A DNA stretch of 64,000 nt from Hydractinia symbiolongicarpus (GCF_029227915.1 NC_079881.1:9858001-9922000), one strand, 5' to 3'; shown: positions 54,931 through 63,907, counted from the stretch's first letter. Made by a program: numbers and translations. The notes: a model not told the origin generated them from the letters alone.

Positions 54931-54994
54931 AGGCTTTTAAAAGCCGCAGTGAATCAAATGTTTGACGCCTATTAAAAAACTAGCAACTCAACAA

Positions 54995-55066
54995 TGATTC
55001 CGCCCGGGCTCGAACCGGGACCTTGCGCGTGTGAAGCGCACGTGATAACCGCTACACTACGGAATC
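54995..55066 (-). tRNA. tRNA-Val(CAC) U89, 72 nt
   Basis: v1s. Confidence 0.9.
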
Positions 55067-55157
55067 CAATGAATTTTGTAACCTATGACGAAGGAAAGCA
55101 ATACCAGGCTAAAATAGCTAGAGAAAAAAGCAAAAACATGTCGCTTGTTAGTTGCCA

Positions 55158-55230
55158 GATTCCGTAGTGTAGTGGTTATCACGTGCGCTTTACACGCGCA
55201 AGGTCCCCGGTTCGAGCCCGGGCGGAATCA
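55158..55230 (+). tRNA. tRNA-Val(TAC) U90
   Basis: Consensus copy. Confidence 0.94.
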
Positions 55231-55270
55231 TTGATGTTTCCGCGAAGCGAACCTCGGAAGATCCTCTGTA

Positions 55271-55342
55271 GGTTCCATGGTGTAATGGTTAGCACTCAGG
55301 ACTCTGAATCCTGCGATCCGAGTTCAAGTCTCGGTGGAACCT
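55271..55342 (+). tRNA. tRNA-Gln(CTG) U90
   Basis: Consensus copy. Confidence 0.94.
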
Positions 55343-55473
55343 GTGCCGTTATTTGTGCCTCGGAAGCACCTATTGGGCGTTTGGAGGCAACGGCACTTCA
55401 AATATTTTAGTCATTTGCAAGAAGACATTGTAATAACAACGTTCTTCTGAAATGCATCGGATTAGGGCACATT

Positions 55474-55546
55474 GCCTTGTTAGCGCAGTAGGCAGCGCGT
55501 AAGTCTCATAATCTGAAGGTCGTGAGTTCGATCCTCACACAGGGCT
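55474..55546 (+). tRNA. tRNA-Met(CAT) U90
   Basis: T73 with A28-G42 mismatch. Confidence 0.78.
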
Positions 55547-55610
55547 AGGCTTTTAAAAGCCGCAGTGAATCAAATGTTTGACGCCTATTACAAAACTAGC
55601 AACTCAACAA

Positions 55611-55683
55611 TGATTCCGCCCGGGCTCGAACCGGGGACCTTGCGCGTGTGAAGCGCACGTGATAACCGCTACACTACGGAATC
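55611..55683 (-). tRNA. tRNA-Val(CAC) U90
   Basis: v1. Confidence 0.94.
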
Positions 55684-55774
55684 CAATGAATTTTGTAACC
55701 TATGACGAAGGAAAGCAATACAAGGCTAAAATAGCTAGAGAAAAAAGCAAAAACATGTCGCTTGTTAGTTGCCA

Positions 55775-55847
55775 GATTCCGTAGTGTAGTGGTTATCACG
55801 TGCGCTTTACACGCGCAAGGTCCCCGGTTCGAGCCCGGGCGGAATCA
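55775..55847 (+). tRNA. tRNA-Val(TAC) U91
   Basis: Consensus copy. Confidence 0.94.
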
Positions 55848-55887
55848 TTGATGTTTCCGCGAAGCGAACCTCGGAAGAGCCTCTGTA

Positions 55888-55959
55888 GGTTCCATGGTGT
55901 AATGGTTAGCACTCAGGACTCTGAATCCTGCAATCCGAGTTCAAGTCTCGGTGGAACCT
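55888..55959 (+). tRNA. tRNA-Gln(CTG) U91
   Basis: One V-loop change; stems paired. Confidence 0.92.
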
Positions 55960-56090
55960 GTGCCGTTATTTGTGCCTCGGAAGCACCTATTAGGCGTTTG
56001 GAAGCAACGGCGCTTCAAATATTTTAGTCATTTGCAAGAAGACATTGTAATAACAACGTTCTTCTGAAATGCATCGGATTAGGGGAAAGT

Positions 56091-56163
56091 GCCTTGTTGG
56101 CGCAGTAGGCAGCGCGTCAGTCTCATAATCTGAAGGTCGAGAGTTCGATCCTCACACAGGGCA
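56091..56163 (+). tRNA. tRNA-Met(CAT) U91
   Basis: A9G and A50-A64, but the acceptor stem is intact. Confidence 0.8.
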
Positions 56164-56227
56164 AGGCTTTTAAAAGCCGCAGTGAATCAAATGTTTGACG
56201 CCTATTACAAAACTAGCAACTCAACAA

Positions 56228-56300
56228 TGATTCCGCCCGAGCTCGAACCGGGAACCTTGCGCGTGTGAAGCGCACGTGATAACCGCTACACTACGTAATC
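56228..56300 (-). tRNA. tRNA-Val(CAC) U91
   Basis: v2 with C48T. Confidence 0.78.
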
Positions 56301-56391
56301 CAATGAATTTTGGAACCTATGACGAAGGAAAGCAATACAAGGCTAAAATAGCTAGAGAAAAAAGCAAAAACATGTCGCTTGTTAGTTGCCA

Positions 56392-56464
56392 GATTCCGTA
56401 GTGTAGTGGTTATCACGTGCGCTTTAGACGCGCAAGGTCCCCGGTTCGAGCCCGGGCGGAATCA
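56392..56464 (+). tRNA. tRNA-Val body with TAG (Leu) anticodon, U92
   Basis: Loop TTTAGAC by C36G. All stems pair and both promoter boxes are intact. TAG reads the Leu codon CTA. The short V arm is not that of tRNA-Leu. Confidence 0.82.
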
Positions 56465-56504
56465 TTGATGTTTCCGCGAAGCGAACCTCGGAAGATCCTC
56501 TGTA

Positions 56505-56575
56505 GGTTCCATGGTGTAATGGTTAGCACTCAGACTCTGAATCCTGCGATCCGAGTTCAAGTCTCGGTGGAACCT
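56505..56575 (+). tRNA. tRNA-Gln(CTG) U92, 71 nt degenerate
   Basis: One G is lost from the 5' anticodon stem. Confidence 0.62.
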
Positions 56576-56706
56576 GTGCCGTTATTTGTGCCTCGGAAGC
56601 ACCTATTGGGCGTTTGGAGGCAACGGCACTTCAAATATTTTAGTCATTTGCAAGAAGACATTGTAATAACAACGTTCTTCTGAAATGCATCGGATTAGTG
56701 CACATT

Positions 56707-56779
56707 GCCTTGTTAGCGCAGTAGGCAGCGCGTCAGTCTCATAATCTGAAGGTCGTGAGTTCGATCCTCACACAGGGCA
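56707..56779 (+). tRNA. tRNA-Met(CAT) U92
   Basis: Consensus copy. Confidence 0.93.
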
Positions 56780-56843
56780 AGGCTTTTAAAAGCCGCAGTG
56801 AATCAAATGTTTGACGCCTATTACAAAACTAGCAACTCAACAA

Positions 56844-56916
56844 TGATTCCGCCCGAGCTCGAACCGGGAACCTTGCGCGTGTGAAGCGCACGTGATAACC
56901 GCTACACTACGTAATC
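56844..56916 (-). tRNA. tRNA-Val(CAC) U92
   Basis: v2 with C48T. Confidence 0.78.
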
Positions 56917-57007
56917 CAATGAATTTTGGAACTTATGACGAAGGAAAGCAATACAAGGCTAAAATAGCTAGAGAAAAAAGCAAAAACATGTCGCTTGTTA
57001 GTTGCCA

Positions 57008-57080
57008 GATTCCGTAGTGTAGTGGTTATCACGTGCGCTTTAGACGCGCAAGGTCCCCGGTTCGAGCCCGGGCGGAATCA
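57008..57080 (+). tRNA. tRNA-Val body with TAG (Leu) anticodon, U93
   Basis: As U92, with a consensus Gln next to it. Confidence 0.82.
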
Positions 57081-57120
57081 TTGATGTTTCCGCGAAGCGA
57101 ACCTCGGAAGATCCTCTGTA

Positions 57121-57192
57121 GGTTCCATGGTGTAATGGTTAGCACTCAGGACTCTGAATCCTGCGATCCGAGTTCAAGTCTCGGTGGAACCT
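57121..57192 (+). tRNA. tRNA-Gln(CTG) U93
   Basis: Consensus copy. Confidence 0.94.
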
Positions 57193-57323
57193 GTGCCGTT
57201 ATTTGTGCCTCGGAAGCACCTATTGGGCGTTTGGAGGCAACGGCACTTCAAATATTTTAGTCATTTGCAAGAAGACATTGTAATAACAACGTTCTTCTGA
57301 AATGCATCGGATTAGTGCACATT

Positions 57324-57396
57324 GCCTTGTTAGCGCAGTAGGCAGCGCGTCAGTCTCATAATCTGAAGGTCGTGAGTTCGATCCTCACACAGGGCT
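57324..57396 (+). tRNA. tRNA-Met(CAT) U93
   Basis: T73. Confidence 0.85.
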
Positions 57397-57460
57397 AGGC
57401 TTTTAAAAGCCGCAGTGAATCAAATGTTTGACGCCTATTACAAAACTAGCAACTCAACAA

Positions 57461-57533
57461 TGATTCCGCCCGGGCTCGAACCGGGGACCTTGCGCGTGTG
57501 AAGCGCACGTGATAACCGCTACACTACGGAATC
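57461..57533 (-). tRNA. tRNA-Val(CAC) U93
   Basis: v1. Confidence 0.94.
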
Positions 57534-57624
57534 CAATGAATTTTGTAACCTATGACGAAGGAAAGCAATACAAGGCTAAAATAGCTAGAGAAAAAAGCAA
57601 AAACATGTCGCTTGTTAGTTGCCA

Positions 57625-57697
57625 GATTCCGTAGTGTAGTGGTTATCACGTGCGCTTTAGACGCGCAAGGTCCCCGGTTCGAGCCCGGGCGGAATCA
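57625..57697 (+). tRNA. tRNA-Val body with TAG (Leu) anticodon, U94
   Basis: As U92; adjacent duplicate of U93. Confidence 0.82.
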
Positions 57698-57737
57698 TTG
57701 ATGTTTCCGCGAAGCGAACCTCGGAAGATCCTCTGTA

Positions 57738-57809
57738 GGTTCCATGGTGTAATGGTTAGCACTCAGGACTCTGAATCCTGCGATCCGAGTTCAAGTCTCG
57801 GTGGAACCT
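57738..57809 (+). tRNA. tRNA-Gln(CTG) U94
   Basis: Consensus copy. Confidence 0.94.
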
Positions 57810-57940
57810 GTGCCGTTATTTGTGCCTCGGAAGCACCTATTGGGCGTTTGGAGGCAACGGCACTTCAAATATTTTAGTCATTTGCAAGAAGACATTGTAA
57901 TAACAACGTTCTTCTGAAATGCATCGGATTAGTGCACATT

Positions 57941-58013
57941 GCCTTGTTAGCGCAGTAGGCAGCGCGTCAGTCTCATAATCTGAAGGTCGTGAGTTCGATC
58001 CTCACACAGGGCT
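57941..58013 (+). tRNA. tRNA-Met(CAT) U94
   Basis: T73. Confidence 0.85.
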
Positions 58014-58077
58014 AGGCTTTTAAAAGCCGCAGTGAATCAAATGTTTGACGCCTATTACAAAACTAGCAACTCAACAA

Positions 58078-58150
58078 TGATTCCGCCCGGGCTCGAACCG
58101 GGGACCTTGCGCGTGTGAAGCGCACGTGATAACCGCTACACTACGGAATC
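58078..58150 (-). tRNA. tRNA-Val(CAC) U94
   Basis: v1. Confidence 0.94.
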
Positions 58151-58241
58151 CAATGAATTTTGTAACCTATGACGAAGGAAAGCAATACAAGGCTAAAATA
58201 GCTAGAGAAAAAAGCAAAAACATGTCGCTTGTTAGTTGCCA

Positions 58242-58314
58242 GATTCCGTAGTGTAGTGGTTATCACGTGCGCTTTACACGCGCAAGGTCCCCGGTTCGAG
58301 CCCGGGCGGAATCA
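58242..58314 (+). tRNA. tRNA-Val(TAC) U95
   Basis: Consensus copy. Confidence 0.94.
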
Positions 58315-58354
58315 TTGATGTTTCCGCGAAGCGAACCTCGGAAGAGCCTCTGTA

Positions 58355-58426
58355 GGTTCCATGGTGTAATGGTTAGCACTCAGGACTCTGAATCCTGCAA
58401 TCCGAGTTCAAGTCTCGGTGGAACCT
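58355..58426 (+). tRNA. tRNA-Gln(CTG) U95
   Basis: One V-loop change; stems paired. Confidence 0.92.
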
Positions 58427-58557
58427 GTGCCGTTATTTGTGCCTCGGAAGCACCTATTGGGCGTTTGGAAGCAACGGCGCTTCAAATATTTTAGTCATTT
58501 GCAAGAAGACATTGTAATAACAACGTTCTTCTGAAATGCATCGGATTAGGGCAAAGT

Positions 58558-58630
58558 GCCTTGTTGGCGCAGTAGGCAGCGCGTCAGTCTCATAATCTGA
58601 AGGTCGAGAGTTCGATCCTCACACAGAGCA
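58558..58630 (+). tRNA. tRNA-Met(CAT) U95
   Basis: Type b. Confidence 0.75.
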
Positions 58631-58694
58631 AGGCTTTTAAAAGCCGCAGTGAATCAAATGTTTGACGCCTATTACAAAACTAGCAACTCAACAA

Positions 58695-58767
58695 TGATTC
58701 CGCCCGAGCTCGAACCGGGAACCTTGCGCGTGTGAAGCGCACGTGATAACCGCTACACTACGTAATC
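58695..58767 (-). tRNA. tRNA-Val(CAC) U95
   Basis: v2 with C48T. Confidence 0.78.
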
Positions 58768-58858
58768 CAATGAATTTTGGAACCTATGAAGAAGGAAAGC
58801 AATACAAGGCTAAAATAGCTAGAGAAAAAAGCAAAAACATGTCGCTTGTTAGTTGCCA

Positions 58859-58931
58859 GATTCCGTAGTGTAGTGGTTATCACGTGCGCTTTACACGCGC
58901 AAGGTCCCCGGTTCGAGCCCGGGCGGAATCA
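58859..58931 (+). tRNA. tRNA-Val(TAC) U96
   Basis: Consensus copy. Confidence 0.94.
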
Positions 58932-58971
58932 TTGATGTTTCCGCGAAGCGAACCTCGGAAGAGCCTCTGTA

Positions 58972-59043
58972 GGTTCCATGGTGTAATGGTTAGCACTCAG
59001 GACTCTGAATCTTGCGATCCGAGTTCAAGTCTCGGTGGACCCT
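58972..59043 (+). tRNA. tRNA-Gln(CTG) U96
   Basis: G29-T41 wobble; A70C. Confidence 0.82.
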
Positions 59044-59174
59044 GTGCCGTTATTTGTGCCTTGGAAGCACCTATTGGGCGTTTGGAAGCAACAGCACTTC
59101 AAATATTTTAGTCATTTGCAAGAAGACATTGTAATAACAACGTTCTTCTGAAATGCATCGGATTAGGGCACAGT

Positions 59175-59247
59175 GCCTTGTTAGCGCAGTAGGCAGCGCC
59201 TCAGTCTCATAATCTGAAGGTCGTGAGTTCGATCCTTACACAGGGCA
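59175..59247 (+). tRNA. tRNA-Met(CAT) U96
   Basis: Type c. Confidence 0.88.
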
Positions 59248-59311
59248 AGGCTTTTAAAAGCCGCAGTGAATCAAATGTTTGACCCCTATTACAAAACTAG
59301 CAACTCAACAA

Positions 59312-59383
59312 TGATTCCGCCCGGGCTCGAACCGGGACCTTGCGCGTGTGAAGCGCACGTGATAACCGCTACACTACGGAATC
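59312..59383 (-). tRNA. tRNA-Val(CAC) U96, 72 nt
   Basis: v1s. Confidence 0.9.
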
Positions 59384-59474
59384 CAATGAATTTTGTAACC
59401 TATGACGAAGGAAAGCAATACCAGGCTAAAATAGCTAGAGAAAAAAGCAAAAACATGTCGCTTGTTAGTTGCCA

Positions 59475-59547
59475 GATTCCGTAGTGTAGTGGTTATCACG
59501 TGCGCTTTACACGCGCAAGGTCCCCGGTTCGAGCCCGGGCGGAATCA
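59475..59547 (+). tRNA. tRNA-Val(TAC) U97
   Basis: Consensus copy. Confidence 0.94.
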
Positions 59548-59587
59548 TTGATGTTTCCGCGAAGCGAACCTCGGAAGATCCTCTGTA

Positions 59588-59659
59588 GGTTCCATGGTGT
59601 AATGGTTAGCACTCAGGACTCTGAATCCTACGATCCGAGTTCAAGTCTCGGTGGAACCT
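59588..59659 (+). tRNA. tRNA-Gln(CTG) U97
   Basis: G43A. Confidence 0.86.
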
Positions 59660-59790
59660 GTGCCGTTATTTGTGCCTCGGAAGCACCTATTGGGCGTTTG
59701 GAGGCAACGGCACTTCAAATATTTTAGTCATTTGCAAGAAGACATTGTAATAACAACGTTCTTCTGAAATGCATCGGATTAGGGCACATT

Positions 59791-59863
59791 GCCTTGTTAG
59801 CGCAGTAGGCAGCGCGTCAGTCTCATAATCTGAAGGTCGTGAGTTCGATCCTCACACAGGGCT
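59791..59863 (+). tRNA. tRNA-Met(CAT) U97
   Basis: T73. Confidence 0.85.
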
Positions 59864-59927
59864 AGGCTTTTAAAAGCCGCAGTGAATCAAATGTTTGACG
59901 CCTATTACAAAACTAGCAACTCAACAA

Positions 59928-60000
59928 TGATTCCGCCCGGGCTCGAACCGGGGACCTTGCGCGTGTGAAGCGCACGTGATAACCGCTACACTACGGAATC
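59928..60000 (-). tRNA. tRNA-Val(CAC) U97
   Basis: v1. Confidence 0.94.
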
Positions 60001-60091
60001 CAATGAATTTTGTAACCTATGACGAAGGAAAGCAATACAAGGCTAAAATAGCTAGAGAAAAAAGCAAAAACATGTCGCTTGTTAGTTGCCA

Positions 60092-60164
60092 GATTCCGTA
60101 GTGTAGTGGTTATCACGTGCGCTTTACACGCGCAAGGTCCCCGGTTCGAGCCCGGGCGGAATCA
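60092..60164 (+). tRNA. tRNA-Val(TAC) U98
   Basis: Consensus copy. Confidence 0.94.
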
Positions 60165-60204
60165 TTGATGTTTCCGCGAAGCGAACCTCGGAAGAGCCTC
60201 TGTA

Positions 60205-60276
60205 GGTTCCATGGTGTAATGGTTAGCACACAAGACTCTGAATCCTGCGATCCGAGTTCAAGTCTCGGTGGAACCT
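60205..60276 (+). tRNA. tRNA-Gln(CTG) U98
   Basis: A29-C41 mismatch and T26A. Confidence 0.8.
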
Positions 60277-60407
60277 GTGCCGTTATTTGTGCCTCGGAAG
60301 CACCTATTGGGCGTTTGGAAGCAACGGCGCTTCAAATATTTTAGTCATTTGCAAGAAGACATTGTAATAACAACGTTCTTCTGAAATGCATCGGATTAGG
60401 GCAAAGT

Positions 60408-60480
60408 GCCTTGTTGGCGCAGTAGGCAGCGCGTCAGTCTCATAATCTGAAGGTCGAGAGTTCGTTCCTCACACAGAGCA
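60408..60480 (+). tRNA. tRNA-Met(CAT) U98, degenerate
   Basis: Type b with A58T in the B box. Confidence 0.66.
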
Positions 60481-60544
60481 AGGCTTTTAAAAGCCGCAGT
60501 GAATCAAATGTTTGACGCCTATTACAAAACTAGCAACTCAACAA

Positions 60545-60617
60545 TGATTCCGCCCGAGCTCGAACCGGGAACCTTGCGCGTGTGAAGCGCACGTGATAAC
60601 CGCTATACTACGTAATC
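60545..60617 (-). tRNA. tRNA-Val(CAC) U98
   Basis: v2 with C48T and a D-stem change. Confidence 0.75.
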
Positions 60618-60708
60618 CAATGAATTTTGGAACCTATGACGAAGGAAAGCAATACAAGGCTAAAATAGCTAGAGAAAAAAGCAAAAACATGTCGCTTGTT
60701 AGTTGCCA

Positions 60709-60781
60709 GATTCCGTAGTGTAGCGGTTATCACGTGCGCTTCACACGCGCAAGGTCCCCGGTTCGAGCCCGGGCGGAATCA
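60709..60781 (+). tRNA. tRNA-Val(CAC) on plus strand, U99
   Basis: The only plus-strand Val with loop TTCACAC. It also has TAGCGG in place of TAGTGG. Both marks belong to minus-strand Val, which points to conversion by the inverted copy. Confidence 0.9.
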
Positions 60782-60821
60782 TTGATGTTTCCGCGAAGCG
60801 AACCTCGGAAGATCCTCTGTA

Positions 60822-60893
60822 GGTTCCATGGTGTAATGGTTAGCACTCAGGACTCTGAATCCTGCGATCCGAGTTCAAGTCTCGGTGGAACCT
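60822..60893 (+). tRNA. tRNA-Gln(CTG) U99
   Basis: Consensus copy. Confidence 0.94.
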
Positions 60894-61024
60894 GTGCCGT
60901 TATTTGTGCCTCGGAAGCACCTATTGGGCGTTTGGAGGCAACGGCACTTCAAATATTTTAGTCATTTGCAAGAAGACATTGTAATAACAACGTTCTTCTG
61001 AAATGCATCGGATTAGGGCACATT

Positions 61025-61097
61025 GCCTTGTTAGCGCAGTAGGCAGCGCGTCAGTCTCATAATCTGAAGGTCGTGAGTTCGATCCTCACACAGGGCT
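61025..61097 (+). tRNA. tRNA-Met(CAT) U99
   Basis: T73. Confidence 0.85.
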
Positions 61098-61161
61098 AGG
61101 CTTTTAAAAGCCGCAGTGAATCAAATGTTTGACGCCTATTACAAAACTAGCAACTCAACAA

Positions 61162-61234
61162 TGATTCCGCCCGGGCTCGAACCGGGGACCTTGCGCGTGT
61201 GAAGCGCACGTGATAACCGCTACACTACGGAATC
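61162..61234 (-). tRNA. tRNA-Val(CAC) U99
   Basis: v1. Confidence 0.94.
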
Positions 61235-61325
61235 CAATGAATTTTGTAACCTATGACGAAGGAAAGCAATACAAGGCTAAAATAGCTAGAGAAAAAAGCA
61301 AAAACATGTCGCTTGTTAGTTGCCA

Positions 61326-61398
61326 GATTCCGTAGTGTAGTGGTTATCACGTGCGCTTTACACGCGCAAGGTCCCCGGTTCGAGCCCGGGCGGAATCA
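61326..61398 (+). tRNA. tRNA-Val(TAC) U100
   Basis: Consensus copy. Confidence 0.94.
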
Positions 61399-61438
61399 TT
61401 GATGTTTCCGCGAAGCGAACCTCGGAAGAGCCTCTGTA

Positions 61439-61510
61439 GGTTCCATGGTGTAATGGTTAGCACTCAGGACTCTGAATCCTGCAATCCGAGTTCAAGTCTC
61501 GGTGGAACCT
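61439..61510 (+). tRNA. tRNA-Gln(CTG) U100
   Basis: One V-loop change; stems paired. Confidence 0.92.
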
Positions 61511-61641
61511 GTGCCGTTATTTGTGCCTCGGAAGCACCTATTGGGCGTTTGGAAGCAACGGCGCTTCAAATATTTTAGTCATTTGCAAGAAGACATTGTA
61601 ATAACAACGTTCTTCTGAAATGCATCGGATTAGGGCAAAGT

Positions 61642-61714
61642 GCCTTGTTGGCGCAGTAGGCAGCGCGTCAGTCTCATAATCTGAAGGTCGAGAGTTCGAT
61701 CCTCACACAAAGCA
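61642..61714 (+). tRNA. tRNA-Met(CAT) U100
   Basis: Type b with an extra G69A, which pairs with T4. Confidence 0.74.
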
Positions 61715-61778
61715 AGGCTTTTAAAAGCCGCAGTGAATCAAATGTTTGACGCCTATTACAAAACTAGCAACTCAACAA

Positions 61779-61851
61779 TGATTCCGCCCGAGCTCGAACC
61801 GGGAACCTTGCGCGTGTGAAGCGCACGTGATAACCGCTACACTACGTAATC
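61779..61851 (-). tRNA. tRNA-Val(CAC) U100
   Basis: v2 with C48T. Confidence 0.78.
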
Positions 61852-61942
61852 CAATGAATTTTGGAACCTATGACGAAGGAAAGCAATACAAGGCTAAAAT
61901 AGCTAGAGAAAAAAGCAAAAACATGTCGCTTGTTAGTTGCCA

Positions 61943-62015
61943 GATTCCGTAGTGTAGTGGTTATCACGTGCGCTGTACACGCGCAAGGTCCCCGGTTCGA
62001 GCCCGGGCGGAATCA
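61943..62015 (+). tRNA. tRNA-Val(TAC) U101, T33 lost
   Basis: The loop is TGTACAC. T33, needed for the U-turn, is G, so decoding would be impaired. Confidence 0.75.
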
Positions 62016-62055
62016 TTGATGTTTCCGCGAAGCGAACCTCGGAAGAGCCTCTGTA

Positions 62056-62127
62056 GGTTCCATGGTGTAATGGTTAGCACTCAGGACTCTGAATCTTGCA
62101 ATCCGAGTTCAAGTCTCGGTGGACCCT
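62056..62127 (+). tRNA. tRNA-Gln(CTG) U101
   Basis: G29-T41 wobble, a V-loop change and A70C. Confidence 0.8.
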
Positions 62128-62258
62128 GTGCCGTTATTTGTGCCTTGGAAGCACCTATTGGGCGTTTGGAAGCAACGGCACTTCAAATATTTTAGTCATT
62201 TGCAAGAAGACATTGTAATAACAACGTTCTTCTGAAATGCATCGGATTAGGGCACATT

Positions 62259-62331
62259 GCCTTGTTAGCGCAGTAGGCAGCGCGTCAGTCTCATAATCTG
62301 AAGGTCGTGAGTTCGATCCTCACACAGGGCT
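62259..62331 (+). tRNA. tRNA-Met(CAT) U101
   Basis: T73. Confidence 0.85.
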
Positions 62332-62395
62332 AGGCTTTTAAAAGCCGCAGTGAATCAAATGTTTGACGCCTATTACAAAACTAGCAACTCAACAA

Positions 62396-62468
62396 TGATT
62401 CCGCCCGGGCTCGAACCGGGGATCTTGCGCGTGTGAAGCGCACGTGATAACCGCTACACTACGGAATC
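62396..62468 (-). tRNA. tRNA-Val(CAC) U101
   Basis: v1 with one V-loop change. Confidence 0.93.
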
Positions 62469-62559
62469 CAATGAATTTTGTAACCTATGACGAAGGAAAG
62501 CAATACAAGGCTAAAATAGCTAGAGAAAAAAGCAAAAACATGTCGCTTGTTAGTTGCCA

Positions 62560-62632
62560 GATTCCGTAGTGTAGTGGTTATCACGTGCGCTTTACACGCG
62601 CAAGGTCCCCGGTTCGGGCCCGGGCGGAATCA
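62560..62632 (+). tRNA. tRNA-Val(TAC) U102
   Basis: A58G in the B box; A58 is normally invariant and methylated. Confidence 0.8.
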
Positions 62633-62672
62633 TTGATGTTTCCGCGAAGCGAACCTCGGAAGAGCCTCTGTA

Positions 62673-62744
62673 GGTTCCATGGTGTAATGGTTAGCACTCA
62701 GGACTCTGAATCCTGCGATCCGAGTTCAAGTCTCGGTGGAACCT
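62673..62744 (+). tRNA. tRNA-Gln(CTG) U102
   Basis: Consensus copy. Confidence 0.94.
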
Positions 62745-62875
62745 GTGCCGTTATTTGTGCCTCGGAAGCACCTATTGGGCGTTTGGAAGCAACGGCGCTT
62801 CAAATATTTTAGTCATTTGCAAGAAGACATTGTAATAACAACGTTCTTCTGAAATGCATCGGATTAGGGCAAAGT

Positions 62876-62948
62876 GCCTTGTTGGCGCAGTAGGCAGCGC
62901 GTCAGTCTCATAATCTGAAGGTCGAGAGTTCGATCCTCACACAGAGCA
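62876..62948 (+). tRNA. tRNA-Met(CAT) U102
   Basis: Type b. Confidence 0.75.
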
Positions 62949-63012
62949 AGGCTTTTAAAAGCCGCAGTGAATCAAATGTTTGACGCCTATTACAAAACTA
63001 GCAACTCAACAA

Positions 63013-63085
63013 TGATTCCGCCCGAGCTCGAACCGGGAACCTTGCGCGTGTGAAGCGCACGTGATAACCGCTACACTACGTAATC
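63013..63085 (-). tRNA. tRNA-Val(CAC) U102
   Basis: v2 with C48T. Confidence 0.78.
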
Positions 63086-63176
63086 CAATGAATTTTGGAA
63101 CCTATGACGAAGGAAAGCAATACAAGGCTAAAATAGCTAGAGAAAAAAGCAAAAACATGTCGCTTGTTAGTTGCCA

Positions 63177-63249
63177 GATTCCGTAGTGTAGTGGTTATCA
63201 CGTGCGCTTTACACGCGCAAGGTCCCCGGTTCGAGCCCGGGCGGAATCA
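63177..63249 (+). tRNA. tRNA-Val(TAC) U103
   Basis: Consensus copy. Confidence 0.94.
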
Positions 63250-63289
63250 TTGATGTTTCCGCGAAGCGAACCTCGGAAGAGCCTCTGTA

Positions 63290-63361
63290 GGTTCCATGGT
63301 GTAATGGTTAGCACTCAGCACTCTGAATCTTGCGATCCGAGTTCAAGTCTCGGTGGACCCT
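63290..63361 (+). tRNA. tRNA-Gln(CTG) U103
   Basis: C30-C40 mismatch, G29-T41 wobble and A70C. Confidence 0.7.
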
Positions 63362-63492
63362 GTGCCGTTATTTGTGCCTTGGAAGCACCTATTGGGCGTT
63401 TGGAAGCAACGGCACTTCAATTATTTTAGTCATTTGCAAGAAGACATTGTAATAACAACGTTCTTCTGAAATGCATCGGATTAGGGCACAGT

Positions 63493-63565
63493 GCCTTGTT
63501 AGCGCAGTAGGCAGCGCGTCAGTCTCATAATCTGAAGATCGTGAGTTCGATCCTCACACAGGGCA
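63493..63565 (+). tRNA. tRNA-Met(CAT) U103
   Basis: One V-loop change; the terminator palindrome starts AAGC. Confidence 0.92.
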
Positions 63566-63629
63566 AAGCTTTTAAAAGCCGCAGTGAATCAAATGTTTGA
63601 CGCCTATTACAAAACTAGCAACTCAACAA

Positions 63630-63702
63630 TGATTCCTCCCGTGCTCGAACCGGGGACCTTGCGCGTGCAAAGCGCACGTGATAACCGCTACACTACGGAA
63701 TC
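63630..63702 (-). tRNA. tRNA-Val body with TGC (Ala) anticodon, U103
   Basis: On the minus strand the loop is TTTGCAC, so two changes turn CAC into TGC, which reads the Ala codon GCA. C66A and C61A also weaken the acceptor and T stems. Confidence 0.72.
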
Positions 63703-63793
63703 CAATGAATTTTGGAACCGATGACAAAGGAAAGCAATACAAGGCTAAAATAGCTAGAGAAAAAAGCAAAAACATGTCGCTTGTTAGTTTCCA

Positions 63794-63866
63794 GATTCCG
63801 TAGTGTAGTGGTTATCACGTGCCCTTAACACGCCCAAGGTCCCCGGTTCGAGCCCGGGCGGAATCA
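63794..63866 (+). tRNA. tRNA-Val(AAC) U104, degenerate
   Basis: Two C-C mismatches in the anticodon stem. Confidence 0.68.
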
Positions 63867-63907
63867 TTGATGTTTCCGCGAAGCGAATCTCGGAAAGAGC
63901 CTCTGTA

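Noticed and set aside
5810-59484. 72-codon frames across Val(-) and the divergent spacer, starting ATGTTTGAC.. or nearby.
   Set aside because: They are antisense to tRNA-Val and appear or vanish with one-base differences in the V loop. I see no independent sign of a protein.
494-63429. Roughly a hundred open frames of 67-153 codons starting in Val(+) and crossing Gln.
   Set aside because: They read straight through tRNA genes, start at GTG inside the D-arm/anticodon region, and repeat only because the unit repeats. Single-base indels in tRNAs change their ends freely, so there is no coding constraint.
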